A stretch of DNA of 64,000 nucleotides from Nymphaea colorata (GCF_008831285.2 NC_045141.1:11396106-11460105); one strand, 5' to 3'. Positions 34,601 to 46,642 are shown, numbered from the stretch's first letter. Notes: a model not told the origin generated them from the letters alone. Numbers and translations are program-made.

Positions 34601-35943
34601 AACGGCCATTTGAAAGAAATGAGAATATTGTTACAAATATTTTAAAAAAGGGTTTTTAAGGGTGACAATGGATGTGAAAAATATTTTTGCTCATAATAAA
34701 GAGAAAAAAAAATTCTTAAGAGAAGTTTTGCATGTGTTTGCTTGTTAATAAAAATTACACCAGAACTGAAAATTGCAACATTCAAGGATCTGAATAAAAA
34801 GGTGACTTGATGGACTTAAATGGAAATTGAAAAGAAGTTCCATATTTGGAAAAATCTGAGCAGTGATTCCAAATAATCAAAACAAAACCCCGTATTCCTG
34901 AATTATATAAACCATCAATGCACCTCAAGTGCAGTTCAGACATTAGGGCCCAGCCCTAACTGACTTCATTGTGATGACAACACAAATGATTGTTTGCTGG
35001 AAAGCACATTCCTTACCATCCAACAAGAGAGTCGAAGCTCCCACCCTTCCCCATATCACCATGCCTACCAAGTACATTCCCCAAATAATGCAGACTCGAT
35101 CACATTAAAGCTTTGAAGCAGGTCCACGAAAACTAAATCAAGTCCTAGGTAAAGTTTCAAGACTAATTAAAATAATGAACCATTGTAGCTGAAGATATAC
35201 TTTTGTGGAAGAAAAAAGGTGCACCAACGATATTTATTTAAAAGAAAGTTAACTGCAGTAACTAGAATGAATATGATTGACAAAATTAAAATGCAATTGA
35301 GAAGAAAACGCTTTTGAAACTTTAGCAGACTTGGTTGTCCTATGACGTGCTTTAATGCCATATTTGTCAACAAAAGAGCTTCCGACGTTCTTCTTATCAT
35401 TAATAGACTATGCCTTCCAGTTAATTAAGGAAGCCTGTTTCTCTTCTTCAATAAAAGAATGCTCAATTGATATTGCAGTTGCACGCTCAAAAGCTGCCAT
35501 ATCAAATGGTTGATAGAAAGGGCGAAAGACACCAACATGGCAACGCTACCATCCAACCAAATATGCTTCAAGTGACGATACCCTCTAACTGCATCGAGTG
35601 AACATTAATGACAATTATTAGGATATCTCGTTACTTCAAAACAGAAAATTATGGTGACGTCAGACAAGATATTGAAACCCTAAGCACTCCAAGGACTTGA
35701 AAACAGTGCCCTCTGAGAGATGCAAGTGCCCCCGGGATTTGTAGGGGGGGAGCAGGGTGGAGCCAAAGGTTTGAGGGCCTCAGGGGCACTAACTCAAAAA
35801 AGAAAAATTAGACCCCTTAAAAATGATCAAGGAGCAAGAAATAAGAATTACTAAATAATTGGGAGGAACTAATATATAAATAAGCAAAATAATTGGAGCT
35901 AACGAATCTGTAAATATATAGATTTGTGGGACTGTCTGAGCGA
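31631..35943. other. intergenic, no gene seen
   Basis: AT-rich spacer. It contains the CGTATCG repeat (listed separately), a T-rich stretch at 33340-33480 whose poly-F/L frames are artefacts, a segment at 33690-33950 related to 7300-7560, a CTCGAG-family fragment at 34320-34480 and a MITE-like fragment at 34490-34630 related to 9210-9680. No domain-bearing frame is found. Confidence 0.45.
31850..32520. repeat. CGTATCG-motif dispersed repeat
   Basis: Both ends are dense in 'gtatcgtatcg/cgatacgatac' words (31860-31930 and 32400-32515) around an AT-rich core. The right end finishes 'acgatacggataacatt'. A second member with the same ending ('ccgatatggataacact') occurs at 54190-54385. This suggests a non-autonomous family with CG-TATCG-rich inverted ends, but the boundaries are not exact. 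Confidence 0.5.
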
Positions 35944-35951
35944 CTACCCAC

Positions 35952-36502
35952 TAAGGCTGGTGATTGGGCCAGGTCAGGTCAGGTCAACCCAATAACCGAA
36001 AAAGCTGGGCTCAGATCAGTCTGAAACCCTTGTTGGCAGCCAAGGCCGCGAAGTTATTGGTTTGTGCCTAACCAATAACTTCATGCTCATCAGTGCTCAG
36101 TTTGATGTCCACTCATATTTGAAACCCTTCATGTTTTATATTTTAATATCTCAAAAACCCTTCGTGACGTGCCAAGAGTTTCTAAGAGAACCATCATTGA
36201 CACACGAAAAGTTTATAAGAGAGACGTCGGCAACGCTAAGAGTTTTTAAGTGTGGCAACCGCCAACATCATATATATATATATATAAAGAGAAAGAGAGA
36301 GGGAGACAGAGAATAAAATAAAATAAAAACATAGAGAAATGAGTTTTAAATATATATATAGGTTGAGTCAGCCGTCATTTCCCCCGGTCTAGAGATTTTT
36401 TTTTTGGGGTGGTCCATGTGTCAAATAATCAGCTCAAAACAGGCCCATCACAGGCCAAGTACCCAATTACCCATCGGTTACCCAGCCCGTTGCCCACCCT
36501 TA
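35952..36502. mobile_element. hAT-type MITE (551 bp)
   Basis: Begins taaggctggtgattgggcc and ends ggttacccagcccgttgcccaccctta. The right end read in reverse (taagggtgggca...) is the same TIR as at 4618-4928, with a more diverged left end. The 8-bp flanks CTACCCAC (35944-35951) and CTACTCAC (36503-36510) match at 7 of 8 positions. It contains a 'caggtcaggtcaggtca' subrepeat and a short (TA)n tract at 36270-36286. Non-coding. Confidence 0.72.
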
Positions 36503-36671
36503 CTACTCACATGACATGCACGTGTGGCTCCGCTCCTAGTGGGGAGTCTTTCAATAGGAGCTACATGCATAGTCTGGAAAAAAAGGAATACAGCGACTGC
36601 ATGTAACATGAGGATAAAGATTGTCATCTGACCATCTGAAAATGTGATACTTGTACAAGTAAAATGTGAAT

Positions 36672-36890
36672 CCAGTGGAACTAGGAATTTTTCGTAATGG
36701 GGGCGAAACTATAATTTGAAAATTTTAGCGGAAGTCGAACTATAATTTTTCAAAAATTTTATATAGGTTAAACTAACATTTTTTAAATTTACAAGTAAAA
36801 TTTTGATTTTTTTTTTTTTTTTCAATCCGAGTGGAAAGAGGAGGGGTGGGGGGGTGGGGGGAGCTGCCGGCACCCCTGTCTCTGCCCCTG
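36672..36890. repeat. fragment of a 'gggcggagc'-type plant repeat
   Basis: Runs from 'agtggaactaggaatttttcgtaatggggg' to 'gccggcacccctgtctctgcccctg', with an AT-rich core and a poly-T run at 36809-36823. The wording is typical of abundant plant non-autonomous elements with CAGNGGCGGAGC-like ends. Flanks 'gaatcc' and 'attcc' may be a decayed target duplication. A fragment with the same ending is at about 303-393. Confidence 0.45.
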
Positions 36891-38199
36891 ATTCCAAGGA
36901 AGCCAATAAAGAATGTCACAAGAGCTTTCATAATGCATTTGAGGTCATCCATCCAGTAAGATAGCAACAATTTCTTGTGTATGATGGTTGGCACTTATCC
37001 AGATTCCCACAAGTATCACTATAAAAAACTGCCTGTTAATTATTGCACAAGGGAATTCATGAGCAATTTGTCTTACTCGCCAATGCTCTTGATCAACAAC
37101 TGAGGATCCATTAGCACAATATCCATAGTATGATCAAAGGTAACTAAGAATGTGTAATTCACAAAAACGAAAAAGAAATATTAGTAAAAGCATGACAAAC
37201 TACAACCACTGATATTGTTGACGACACTCCAAAATTAATGTTGGTATTCTATTGTTAATGATACTCTAAAATTAGTGTTGGCATTGTATGATAAATATAG
37301 CATTAAAAACTATTATCAAGAAAGCTTAGACAAACATCTATAAAATCACTAAAACAAAAAAACTAATAGGCAACTTAGAGAAGCACTGAAGTCAGTTTCT
37401 GTCATAAAACAGTTCATAACAGGTAAGCAAAAAGAACCATATGCCAACATGGTAAATCAATAGCATATGCCATCATCTACAGGTAAAGAAAAGAACCACT
37501 TGACACAAGTAGAACAAGATACCGCACATCTAGAAATAAACAATAAGAAAATGTCAAAATAATGAAGGCACAAGCCATTGTCATAACAACAGTAGCAACA
37601 ACTGTGGACCCATTGAAAGTCATCTAGTGTTAATTTTGTCTGTAAAATTCTTGAAGTAAATTTGCTCAGCATGTCCTAAAATGGAAAATAAACAAATAAT
37701 GGCTTAGGTAAAGTCAATCTCACACTTAGTACATGAGGGTCATAAAATACTAGGACTAGCTAGCTGCATTACAACTGAAACTGTGTCCTTTACCCTATGA
37801 TATTCTACAATAGGGGTCAAGTACAACCTTTTTTTTTTTTTTTTGGAAATTTTGCACTTTAGCCCTCTCTTTTGCTCATTAGCCATATTATTGTGACTTC
37901 CCGAAGACACGACCTTGATTAGGGCATCGCCAACATCATTACAGGTATTGCAAGCTTTATCAGGGATCACTCCCATGAAGCGACTCAAAGTAGACTTAGA
38001 ATCCAGCAATCACTTCCCACAAACACTCCCATGATCCTTTGGGCTTTCACTGTTGATGGCCATGCAGTTAGATCATCTCCCTAAGCCTTAATCCTCTCTC
38101 TTGCTACATTTCTGCTCATTTGCTGATTCCTTCTCTTCACCATTTTAACATGAATCTGTCCGTTCATTTGAAGTAGGTTTGTTTTGCTTCTCCACCTTT
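36891..38199. other. intergenic, no gene seen
   Basis: AT-rich spacer. The minus-strand frame 37740-38009 may be decayed continuation of the LINE relic to its right, because it lies downstream on the same strand, but it shows no domain by itself. Confidence 0.35.
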
Positions 38200-38204
38200 A
38201 CTAC

Positions 38205-38699
38205 TTCCATTGCATGTTTATGTGAAGTGGTTGGTTGAGCCACATCGAAGACAGATAGAACTTGACCTGTGCTTTATACTCAATGAGTTGCTCTAGCACT
38301 TCACTTCTTCAACATGTAGCACGATTTCTGTAATTTGCTATTACCCAAAAAGGTTTTTTATTTGGATGTGAGCAAACCAAGCCTCTCCATGTTTACAGTG
38401 TCATCAGCTTCAATAAGTGAAGCTCCAACAATTGAAGCAATTTCAAAGAAAATTTGGCGGTTCCAGAGTTCAGCCAAGAGACCAAGGAGTCTTATCCATA
38501 TCCTCACCTTACTACAAGCATGCACGTTGAGGGCTATCCATGGTGACCGCCTACTAGCCACTAGGTTTCGTCTAGTTATATTCCATCTACTAAGTTGAAG
38601 GATCACTGCAATTTCCTCCTCCAAAGTAGCATGAACAATGAAATTACCTTTGCAAAACATAAACTTAAGATGAGGCATGTCTAACCATAGGCCTTTCAA
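38205..38699 (-). pseudogene. LINE-type ORF1 relic (DUF4283 plus zinc knuckle)
   Basis: The minus-strand frame 38699-38358 contains KVRIWIRLLGLLAELWNRQI followed by FEIASIVGA and a short DxT block. This matches the pattern of DUF4283 (WVRLxGLPxxxW...IGxxxG...D.T), the gag-like domain of plant L1-type retrotransposons. Further along the same strand, 38252-38212 reads CLRCGSTNHFT, stop, TC: a CX2CX4HX4C knuckle interrupted by a nonsense codon. DUF4283 followed by a CCHC knuckle is the usual ORF1 order. No endonuclease or reverse transcriptase was recognised nearby, so this is a short decayed piece. Confidence 0.6.
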
Positions 38700-38700
38700 T

Positions 38701-40789
38701 TCCTTGAATATGTAGATGGTCCTCTTGGTTGGTTATGTTCAATCCAATGCTCTTTTCATTCTCTAATTTGGTGTACTATCTATTTTAGGATTCACCTTCA
38801 AATTGCACTGACAAAAAGCAAATGTAAGGTTGCTTTATGAATCTCTTAAATAAAAGGTTTACGATGAGAACTTTGTATTCCCTCCATATTTACAGGCTTA
38901 ATTTGCCTCAACAATTGGTAGTATTGCAAGTGGTTGTACAAGCTTTTTGGTTCTAATATATAGTGACGTTCTCAACATTTACATTAACTACAAAGTCACA
39001 ACATTTCTAAAAAGTCACTTGTACCACTTTTAGTGCTTACTACTAAAAAGCTCTGTCTACATTGCCAATAATTCCCTACAAGTTAGGTAGGTTCTAATTG
39101 ACAAGTAAATATAATACTTGTAGGTCAAAATTCACTAGTGTAATAGGAATGATAATAACGTTCATAATACTAATCTCCCTCGACAAATTGTCTGTGTTTT
39201 TAAATTTCATAATACCGCTAGAAACATCTTTGGTAACAATGTTTAAAAAAAAATGGTAAAAAGATCATGTAAACTACATGAGCTGGCTAACTGTTGGTCA
39301 GACCATTAAAAAAATCCATATAATTTGGCTCAATACTCTCTCCTTGTGTTCCACTCTCGCTAAAATGAACTTGGTTGCTGCTTTATTAGTATTTTGATTA
39401 CCTCTAGTTTCTCCATATCTAAACCAATAATGTACTTAATTTTTTTTGTTGGATAATGTGCAAGATTATTTTAAAAACACAATGGATAGTTTAGCTTATC
39501 ATCTTGCTACACAACAACAAATTATATCATTGGCAACGACCATTTCTGTAGCCAATGGTGAAAATGCCATTGCCAATGACATTATCAGCAAAGTCACTTA
39601 CCCTAGCAAAATCTGCCCTAATAAATATAACAAGGTTGTTGTTGTCCTTTGTAACATTGGGGAAGCCTTTCGCTACAACAAGGGTCGTTGCCAATAACAT
39701 CATTGGCAATGGCTCCCCTATTATTAGCAAAGGTGTGAGTTGTTGGTAGAGAGAACAATGTATTCACAAGTACAAATCTATAGCAGAGAATCTTTCATCA
39801 CTATAGATACATAAAACAGTAGCCCCCATACCAGTCACTACTTTAATATTTTCCCACATATGATTTGTGAATTAAACATAAACAGTAAATATCAGCTTAG
39901 TAAACTGCATAACCTTCAATGTACTCAACTTAACACACAACTCCAAGCCTGCGATCTTTCACTCAACACTTCAGGTCATGCAAGAAAATAGTCACACATC
40001 GAAAACCTTAGAAAGCAAAGATAATTGCATTGTATAGATTTTTTTGCAAAACCACATATTGAAGCACACATTAGGCACATCAAGAAGCACATAAACGATA
40101 CTTAAAAATATGTCAAAGTATATGAACACCTAGGTGCATAGGATCAGTTTGTGTTCTTCATCTGTGCTCATGCAATATGATCTCTTAGATAATTAGAAAA
40201 GAAAAGCAAATGATGTACTAACCAATGGAATATGGATATATAAAATCACAATACCAGACTCTCAACTCCACTGCCAAGACCTTCCACAAGTCCTAAAAGT
40301 AAGAAGAGAGCAAACAATAAACTCTTTGTCACACTAAACTCCAGTTGAAACAGGAATGAACTGCATATAGAACATAGCATTTACATAAAAGAAAAAAAAA
40401 GAAGAGAAAAAATATTGGTCGTTCCAAATGTAGAGAGGTGGGGTCTCCATGGGGTGTGTGCCCAATAGAGCTACTTTGATACCTTAAATTTATAGTTGGA
40501 TTTAGGTGGACCTAGGTCCAGTTATATGGGACAGCCCACGGGATCTAGGTCAGTACTCCATGGACCTGGGTGGATTTGGTTGTTAACTATATATTTAGTA
40601 CCCCATGGAAAAAAATTTCTGGCTTCGCCCCTAGGTTGTTCCCATATACTACAAATAAAAGAGTCAATAGTTAGTATGGCATGTTTAACATTGAGGTATT
40701 TGACAACCAACAAATTTCACAAACATGATTTTTTCTAAGATTTATGTTGCTTCCAATATACTTTACAATTAACTAACTTCCTGTTTTTT
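38701..40789. other. intergenic, no gene seen
   Basis: Spacer without recognisable coding. It contains the inverted-repeat element at 39529-39735 and a segment at 40480-40640 ending 'ctggcttcgcccctagg', again like the abundant 'gggcggagc' repeat ends. Confidence 0.4.
39529..39735. repeat. small inverted-repeat element (MITE-like)
   Basis: 'cattggcaacgacc' near 39530 is mirrored by 'gggtcgttgccaat' near 39683-39698. Further copies of 'gccaatg/cattggc' and 'tagggcaga/tctgcccta' lie inside. The segment can fold on itself, which explains why both strands are open here. The exact ends are not defined. Confidence 0.45.
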
Positions 40790-41067
40790 GCACAATGAGA
40801 TTGTGATGGATAGATTTCAAATTGATCGCACTTGTATAGATAATCCTGTTACTTGGAGAGGTAGGGAAGAAGAAGAAGAGAATGTGAGGAAGAAAGAGAG
40901 TAAGAAGCAGCAGTCTTGGCTGGTCCCTTTCCTTTAGAATAAATACCGATTAGGGTTTTATCTAACCCCTTACATAAAGAGTCCAATAAGAAATTAAAAT
41001 TCAAAGAGTTACCTAATAATAAAGTTCCAAAATACAGAAAACCTCAAACCAGTACGTTTTTTCAACA
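40790..41067 (-). repeat. probable 3' LTR of a third copia relic
   Basis: On the minus strand, 'ctccagtttgagggggag' (a polypurine tract, 41068-41087) is followed by TGTTGAA at 41067. That is the usual junction between a copia polypurine tract and its 3' LTR. The far end of the LTR is not certain (a TG near 40833 is one candidate), and no second LTR was found in the window. Confidence 0.55.
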
Positions 41068-41089
41068 CTCCCCCTCAAACTGGAGCATA

Positions 41090-41862
41090 GATGTCTATCA
41101 TGCTCAGCTTGCTACAACACTTCATGAAATCATATATAGGGAGAGTTTTGGTAAATATATCTGCAGCTTAATCTTTTGAAGTTCAGTAGAAATAATTCAT
41201 TGTTTGAACTAAGTCCCTACTATAATGACAATCAACTTCGATATGCTTGGTCCGTTCATGGAAGACCGGATTATTGGCTATATAAGTAGTCGCTTTATTA
41301 TTACATTGCATTTTTGTAGACAATTCTATTTGAATTCCAAGACCTTCTAGCATGGCTCTCACCCAAGTAAATTTAGTGGCAGTTTGGGTCATGGCTTAGT
41401 ATTCTAACTTTGCGCTAGATGGAGCTACAACAACTTGCTTTTTACCTCTCCAAGAGACTAAGTTACCCCCAGCAAAGATACAAAATCTCGTAGTGGACTT
41501 TCTATCATTAATAGAGCATGCATAATGTGCATTAGAATAAGCCGCTATCTGGAGTAAAGAACTTCTTCTAAATAATAGACCCTTCTATGGGAACCTTTTA
41601 AAAATTTAACTAAGAGCATAGTTGCATCCCAATGGGCTTTTCTTGACTTATCCATAAACTGACTTAGTTTTCTCATGTCAAAAGATGTATCAGGTCTAGT
41701 AATGGTTACATATAGTAGTTTTCCAATCAGTAACCGATATGATTTGCTATCAACAGGTTCAGATTTATCATCATATAAGTGAATACGAGAATTCATAGAA
41801 ATAGATGTTGGTTTAGTTCCAGCTATACTTGTCTCTTGCCGAACCACACATGGTGTTCTCAA
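41090..41862 (-). pseudogene. third copia relic, RT end and RNase H
   Basis: Minus-strand frame 41862-41545 contains SYRLLIGKLLYVTITRPD followed by LSQFMDKSRKAHWDA, the conserved region after the reverse-transcriptase core. Frame 41392-41183 contains CNNKATTYIANNPVFHERTK and HIEVDCHY, the end of copia RNase H. It belongs to a different lineage from elements 1 and 2 at this block. Everything upstream of the RT end is missing and stops separate the two pieces, so it is a truncated remnant. Confidence 0.8.
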
Positions 41863-42227
41863 TCTGGCATGGGCCTTCTTCCTTCAGTTGTCGGCTCTCT
41901 ACGGCCGCGACCTCCTTTGGTCCTAGCTTCTCTTGCTCAGCCGTTCGCTTTCGCCCAGCCTTGACGTGGTCTAGGCCCTGGCTGTGCTCCTTTGGCGTTA
42001 CCCCGACCAGTCTCAACCACTCTACCGACTGCTCTCGACTAGGGCTATGGTAGGTTCGTAACAAGATACAACACTATATAATAACTAAGAATCCATAGAA
42101 ATATTTGTCCTCTCCATCGTGCAGCTCAAACTAAGCATGATTCTGAAGGGAAAAGGTGGTTCGATTTCTGAAACACCTCATTGAAAAGTTAATTGAAAAA
42201 AACAATAGTAGTTAGAGGCTAGTCATG
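41863..42227. other. unassigned GC-rich segment between copia pieces
   Basis: Positions 41850-42060 are more GC-rich than the surroundings and open on both strands for 74-83 codons, but neither translation matches a family I recognise. It separates the truncated copia relic from copia element 2 and may be inserted DNA. Confidence 0.3.
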
Positions 42228-42232
42228 ATAGG
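42228..42232. repeat. left TSD of copia element 2
   Basis: ATAGG, a 4/5 match to GTAGG at 47356-47360. Confidence 0.65.
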
Positions 42233-42475
42233 TGTTGAGAGATCTTGATGTATGGGTCCGGGTCTGGACCCGATCCAGTGAGTCCTGGTTTGGGCATACT
42301 TATACCATTGTAAACCCTAATCTTGCAAGTTAATGAAGTTTTCTAAGAGAGAGAGAGAGTCTGGCGGCTAGTGGGCACCAGATCTCCTCACCTGTGGTTT
42401 TTCCCCTCTAGTTGAGGGTTTTCCACGTTACATCTGTGTTTAATCTTCGTTTCTTGTGCGTCTATTATTTCTACA
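42233..42475 (+). repeat. 5' LTR of copia element 2
   Basis: 243 bp, beginning tgttgagagatcttg and ending ttatttctaca. It differs from the 3' LTR by scattered substitutions and a short AG-repeat length change, so the insertion is old. Confidence 0.93.
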
Positions 42476-42487
42476 TAGTATCAGAGC
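42476..42487 (+). other. primer-binding site of copia element 2 (mutated)
   Basis: TAGTATCAGAGC directly after the LTR. It matches the initiator-tRNA-Met site TGGTATCAGAGC except for the second base. Confidence 0.85.
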
Positions 42488-42837
42488 CGAGGAGTTTGGG
42501 AAATTTTTGGGGGTTGTGAAGTTCTAACCCTAACCTCTCTATCACTCACTGCTGCTGCCGCCACCGCCACCGCCACCCTGCTGCATCGCCTGAGACCCTC
42601 TGTCTCGCCCGTGTCTGCCGCTGCCCTTTGCTCCTCCAGCGCCGCCTGATCTCTTGCCTGACGTTGTTGCTTCCACCCAACAGAGTTGTCTCCCACGTTC
42701 TGCCTGACATCACCACTTCCGTTGCTGCTATTTGCTATCACTGGACTGCCTTGGCGACACTTGCAGAAGCTCCCTGCCGCTGATCATCGTCCCGTTGTCG
42801 TTGCCTTCATCTGTCTATCTGCCCCTAGTTCGTGATC

Positions 42838-43657
42838 ATGGCAGCGTCTTATTCTTCGACCGTTGGCACTAAAATCTGGGCTTATAGAACAGAGAATGTT
42901 CTGGTTCAGGTTACTACCATCCGTCTTACCAAGGAAAACTATCTTAAGTGGTCTGCCGCCATCACTATGGGTATAGCTGGTCGAGGCCGTATTGCCTATG
43001 TGAATTGGAGTAAGGTTGAATCTGCTGCAAATAGTATGGCTTGGGATACTTGGTTTATTGAGGACAACCAAGCGAAAAGGTGGCTTGTTAATTCAGTTTC
43101 CTTGGACATTCAAACTTTCATTCTTCGTAAGAAGATTGCGAGAGATATGTGGATTATTTTGGAATAGATGTATGGTCAAAAGAAGAGAAAAGTTCGTGTA
43201 TCAACTAATGAAGGACTTGTATGCTCTTCGACAAGGGGATCTCTCGGTCGCTGATTTCTATGCCGCATTAAAATCTAAGTGGGAGGATCTTGACTACCAT
43301 TCTAATGATATCTGGAATTATCCTCAAGACCAGAAGCATTATATGACCAAGGAGTGGGAGAATAAGATATTCCTTTTCTTAGCCAGAGCGAACGATAAAT
43401 TCGAAAATATAAGGAGTCAGATTCTTAACTCTAAAGAATCATTTAGTATTGAAGATGTTTATTCCTGTGTTGAAGCTGAAAAGCAAAGGCGGCTGGTCAT
43501 AAATGGGAGAAAGGGGGATCACATGTCTCACAATGAACGGTCAGCCTTCGTTAGCCGTGCCTCTATGGGAATTGTTCGTTCCTCTTGTAAATGTAGTCAC
43601 TGCAAAAAACTAGGTTACACTATGGAGTTTTGTTGGTACTTGCATCAAGAGAAGTAA
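42838..43657 (+). pseudogene. copia element 2 gag (frameshifted)
   Basis: Starts at ATG 42838 (MAASYSS) after a 350-bp leader. The first part includes RLTKENYLKWSAAI and AWDTWFIEDNQAKRWLVNS, the copia gag (UBN2-type) pattern. That frame stops at 43165. The rest continues in the next frame from about 43130 (QLMKDLYALRQGDLSVADFY) and ends with a nucleocapsid knuckle, CSHCKKLGYTMEFC, where the zinc-binding histidine of CX2CX4HX4C is replaced by tyrosine. It ends with TAA at 43655-43657. The frameshift and the lost zinc ligand make it non-functional. Confidence 0.87.
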
Positions 43658-44313
43658 AATAGTAGGGGGAGGTCTTCTGGTGGGAAGAAGCCTGTTTTGA
43701 ATGCAATGAACACTAGTGACGATAAAGTTTCTATTTCTGTGGAATAGATTCGTGAGCTACGAGCATATTTGAGCCAGATTGATGTTGGTTAGGCAGACAC
43801 GTCAGATGAGGTGAAGGTCAATCAGGCACTTGCCGTTTCGGGTGAAAAAGGTACTTCTTGCATGAGGGAGTGGATTGTTGATAGCAGTGTCGCTCATCAC
43901 ATGACTGGCAACCCCAAACTCTTTCATGACTACAAGATATCCTCGGGAAAGGAACGTGTATCCCTTGCCGATGGTTCCTTTATCTTTGTGGTAGGAAAAT
44001 GGAGTCTTTCTTTGTTGAACAATTTTTTAGTACATGGAGCCATGCATGTTCCCCATCTTCCCTTAAATCTTTTATTTGTTAACAAGATTACGAAGGAACT
44101 GAACTATGAACTTATATTTTCTGAAAAACATTGTGTTTTGTAGGACTTGGTGACAGGGAAGAAGATTGGGATTGATTTGGTGTGTGATGGTTTGTATCGG
44201 CTTCCTATACGCGTTGCCGCAGCTCTTATGTCAGCAGTTAGCAGGACAGAGAAGAAGAAGGAAGAGAGTCGTCAGTTATTTATGTATTGGCATGAACGCC
44301 TTGGCTGAATTAT
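43658..44313 (+). pseudogene. copia element 2 protease and GAG-pre-integrase
   Basis: Same frame as the second gag part. Stops occur near 43746, 43788 and 44141. The protease site reads IVDSSVAHHMTG where element 1 has DSGATHHMTG, so the catalytic D-S/T-G triad is broken (glycine changed). After the stop at 44141-44143, the GAG-pre-integrase block continues to YWHERLG, where another stop follows at about 44307. Strong similarity to element 1 at 27938-27370. Confidence 0.85.
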
Positions 44314-45037
44314 GTTCCAGCTTGAACATTTCCATGTTATCTTGTGATGTGTGTCAGTTTGCGAAGCATGTTAGAGCTTCATATCCAATTTCAAATATTT
44401 GTGCTAATAAAGCTTTCTCCTTGATTCCTTCTGATGTGTGGGGGCCCTCAGGCATTCATTCTCGTGGTGGTTTTCAGTATTTTATGACTTTCATAGATGA
44501 CTATTCAAAGTGTACTTTTGTTTATCTGTTGAAAGACCGTAGCGAAGTGCTTCATATTATAGAAACCTTCATCCTCCTAGTGGAAAACCAGTATGGTGGG
44601 TCTATCAAGACATTCCGGTCCCATAATGCTCGTAAGTATATGTGTGTCGAGAAATTCCTTCGAAAGAGGGGATTGTTCATGAGACATAATGTAGTTATAC
44701 ACCCCCTCAAAATGGAGTTGCTGAGAAGAAAAACCATCAGTTACTTAATGTCACCAGAGCTTTATTGTTCCAAAAGAATCTTCCAAAATATTATTGGGGA
44801 GATGCGGTTATTACTAGTGTCTATTTGATTAATTGCATGCTTAATCGAGTGCTAAATGGTCGTACACCCTACTCCATGCTTCCAGGGAGTAGCCAACATT
44901 TTCACCTTCCTCCTCGTGTCTTTGGATGTGTGTGTTTCATTCATGACCACAGTCCGAATGTGAAAAAACTTGACCCCAAATCAATTAAGGGAATATTTAT
45001 TGGTATTCTCCTACTCAAAAAGGGTATAAATGTTTAG
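44314..45037 (+). pseudogene. copia element 2 integrase (catalytic residue lost)
   Basis: Frame 44166-44828 carries the zinc-binding LSCDVCQFAKHVR, the first catalytic region IPSDVWGPSG, and FIDDYSKCTFVYLLKDRSE. The second catalytic region reads FRSHNAR where RSDNAR is expected, so the aspartate is replaced by histidine. The third (glutamate) region lies across a frameshift near 44700. Coding resumes in another frame (44765-45037, NRVLNGRTPYSML), the conserved C-terminal part. A short deletion before 44314 removed some of the zinc-binding region. Inactive. Confidence 0.86.
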
Positions 45038-45081
45038 ATCCCACCACTGGTAGAGTTTACATTACCAAGGATGTCACATTC

Positions 45082-46642
45082 TTGGAACATGTGTCTTATT
45101 TTGGTGAGAATTCTCTTCAGGGGGAGAAGTCAATGTCTAAGAAAGAGTATTCTCCAAGTCAGAAAATTCAGTTTACAGATTTTTTGAATTACAGGCGTGA
45201 AGAAAATCCATCTGTTGAGGTGCTTGGAAAAGAAGAAGATGAGACGTCTATTGAGGAACATGAACAGGAAAAGAAGGGAGAGTGTTCTATGGAGACAGAA
45301 AGAGAATGCAATCGTCTGTTTGGGCAGGTGTATTCTAGGAGAAGATTCTGTACTGACAAGGTGATTGATGGGGAGAAGTCCACTCCGAATCTCAATCCTA
45401 CTTCTTCCTTGGATGACCCAAGTCATGCTCAGAAGCAACCTATTGAGAGAGAAAGTCAGACAGAAAATGAAAAGGAGGATCTTCCCATTGCCCTGAGAAA
45501 GGGTGTCAGGTCATGTACTCAACACCCTATTGGTAGCTTTGTGTCTTACTCTAGATTGAGCACTGACTATAAATGTTTTGTATCATCCTTGTCTGTGGCT
45601 GTGATTCCCAAGAATGTTACAGAGGCTCGGAGTGACCCCAAGTGGACTCATGCTATCCAAGAAGAGATGGAAGCCTTAGACAGAAATCAGACATGGGAAG
45701 TGGCAGAGATTCATGAAACAGCTCATTTGATTGGGTCAAAGTGGGTATACACCATTAAGTACAAACCATATGGGAATGTTGAGAGGTACAAAGCTCGTCT
45801 GGTGGCTATCGGGTTCAGTCAGAAATATGAGATCGACCACTTAGAAATGTTTGCTCCTGTCGCGAAGATGAAGATCATTAGAGTTATTATTTCTTTAGTG
45901 GTGTTAAAGGGTTGGGAGATGTGCCAACTCGATGTTAAAAATGTCTTTCTCAACGAAGATCTCGAAGAGGAAGTGTACATGTGTATGCCTCCAGGTTTTG
46001 AGAGACCTGAAAAATGCTATAAACTGAAGAAGGCCTTGTATGGGCTCAAACAGTCTCTCCGAGCATGGTTTGAACGTCTCAGACTTGTTATGAAGAAGCA
46101 TGACTATAAATAAGGAAATGGAGATCATATCCTGTTTATAAAGAGGATGGAGGGTAAAGTTACTCTACTACTATGTTGATGATATGATTGTTACAAGATA
46201 TGATGAAAAAGAGATAGCAAGATTGAAGGGTTTACTATCTGCTGAATTTGATCTCAAGGACCTTGGCAAGCTAAAGTATTTCCTTTGTATTGAAATTGCT
46301 AGATCAGGTACGACTCTTGTGCTTAACCAAAGGAAGTATACCTTGGATCTACTGAAGGAGACAGAAAAATTGGGATGCAGACTAACCTCTACTCCTCTGG
46401 ATGGTAGGCACAAACTCGGTAGCAAGGATGGAGAACCTTTGTGTGAAGAAGATAAAGGGAGGTATCAACATCTAGTTGGTAGATTGATATACCTCACTCT
46501 GACTAGACCGGATATCACATTTGTTGTAAATGTGATGAGTCAGTTTATGCATGCACCTACGGATGCGCACTTGAAGGTTATAGATAGAATCCTGTGTTAC
46601 TTGAAGAAGAATCCCGACAAAGGACTTCTATATGTGAAATAA
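45082..46642 (+). pseudogene. copia element 2 reverse transcriptase (frameshifted)
   Basis: The long frame 45082-46113 covers the acidic linker and the RT start: EEMEALDRNQTWEV, HLIGSKWVYTIKYK, QLDVKNVFLNEDLEEEVYMC and KALYGLKQSLRAWFERL. It stops at 46111-46113. The catalytic YVDDMIV lies across a frame change near 46170-46190, and coding continues at 46184-46642 (DLKDLGKLKYFL, LVGRLIYLTLTRPDI, QFMHAPTDAHL). All family motifs are recognisable, but at least one frameshift and one stop separate palm from thumb. Confidence 0.88.
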
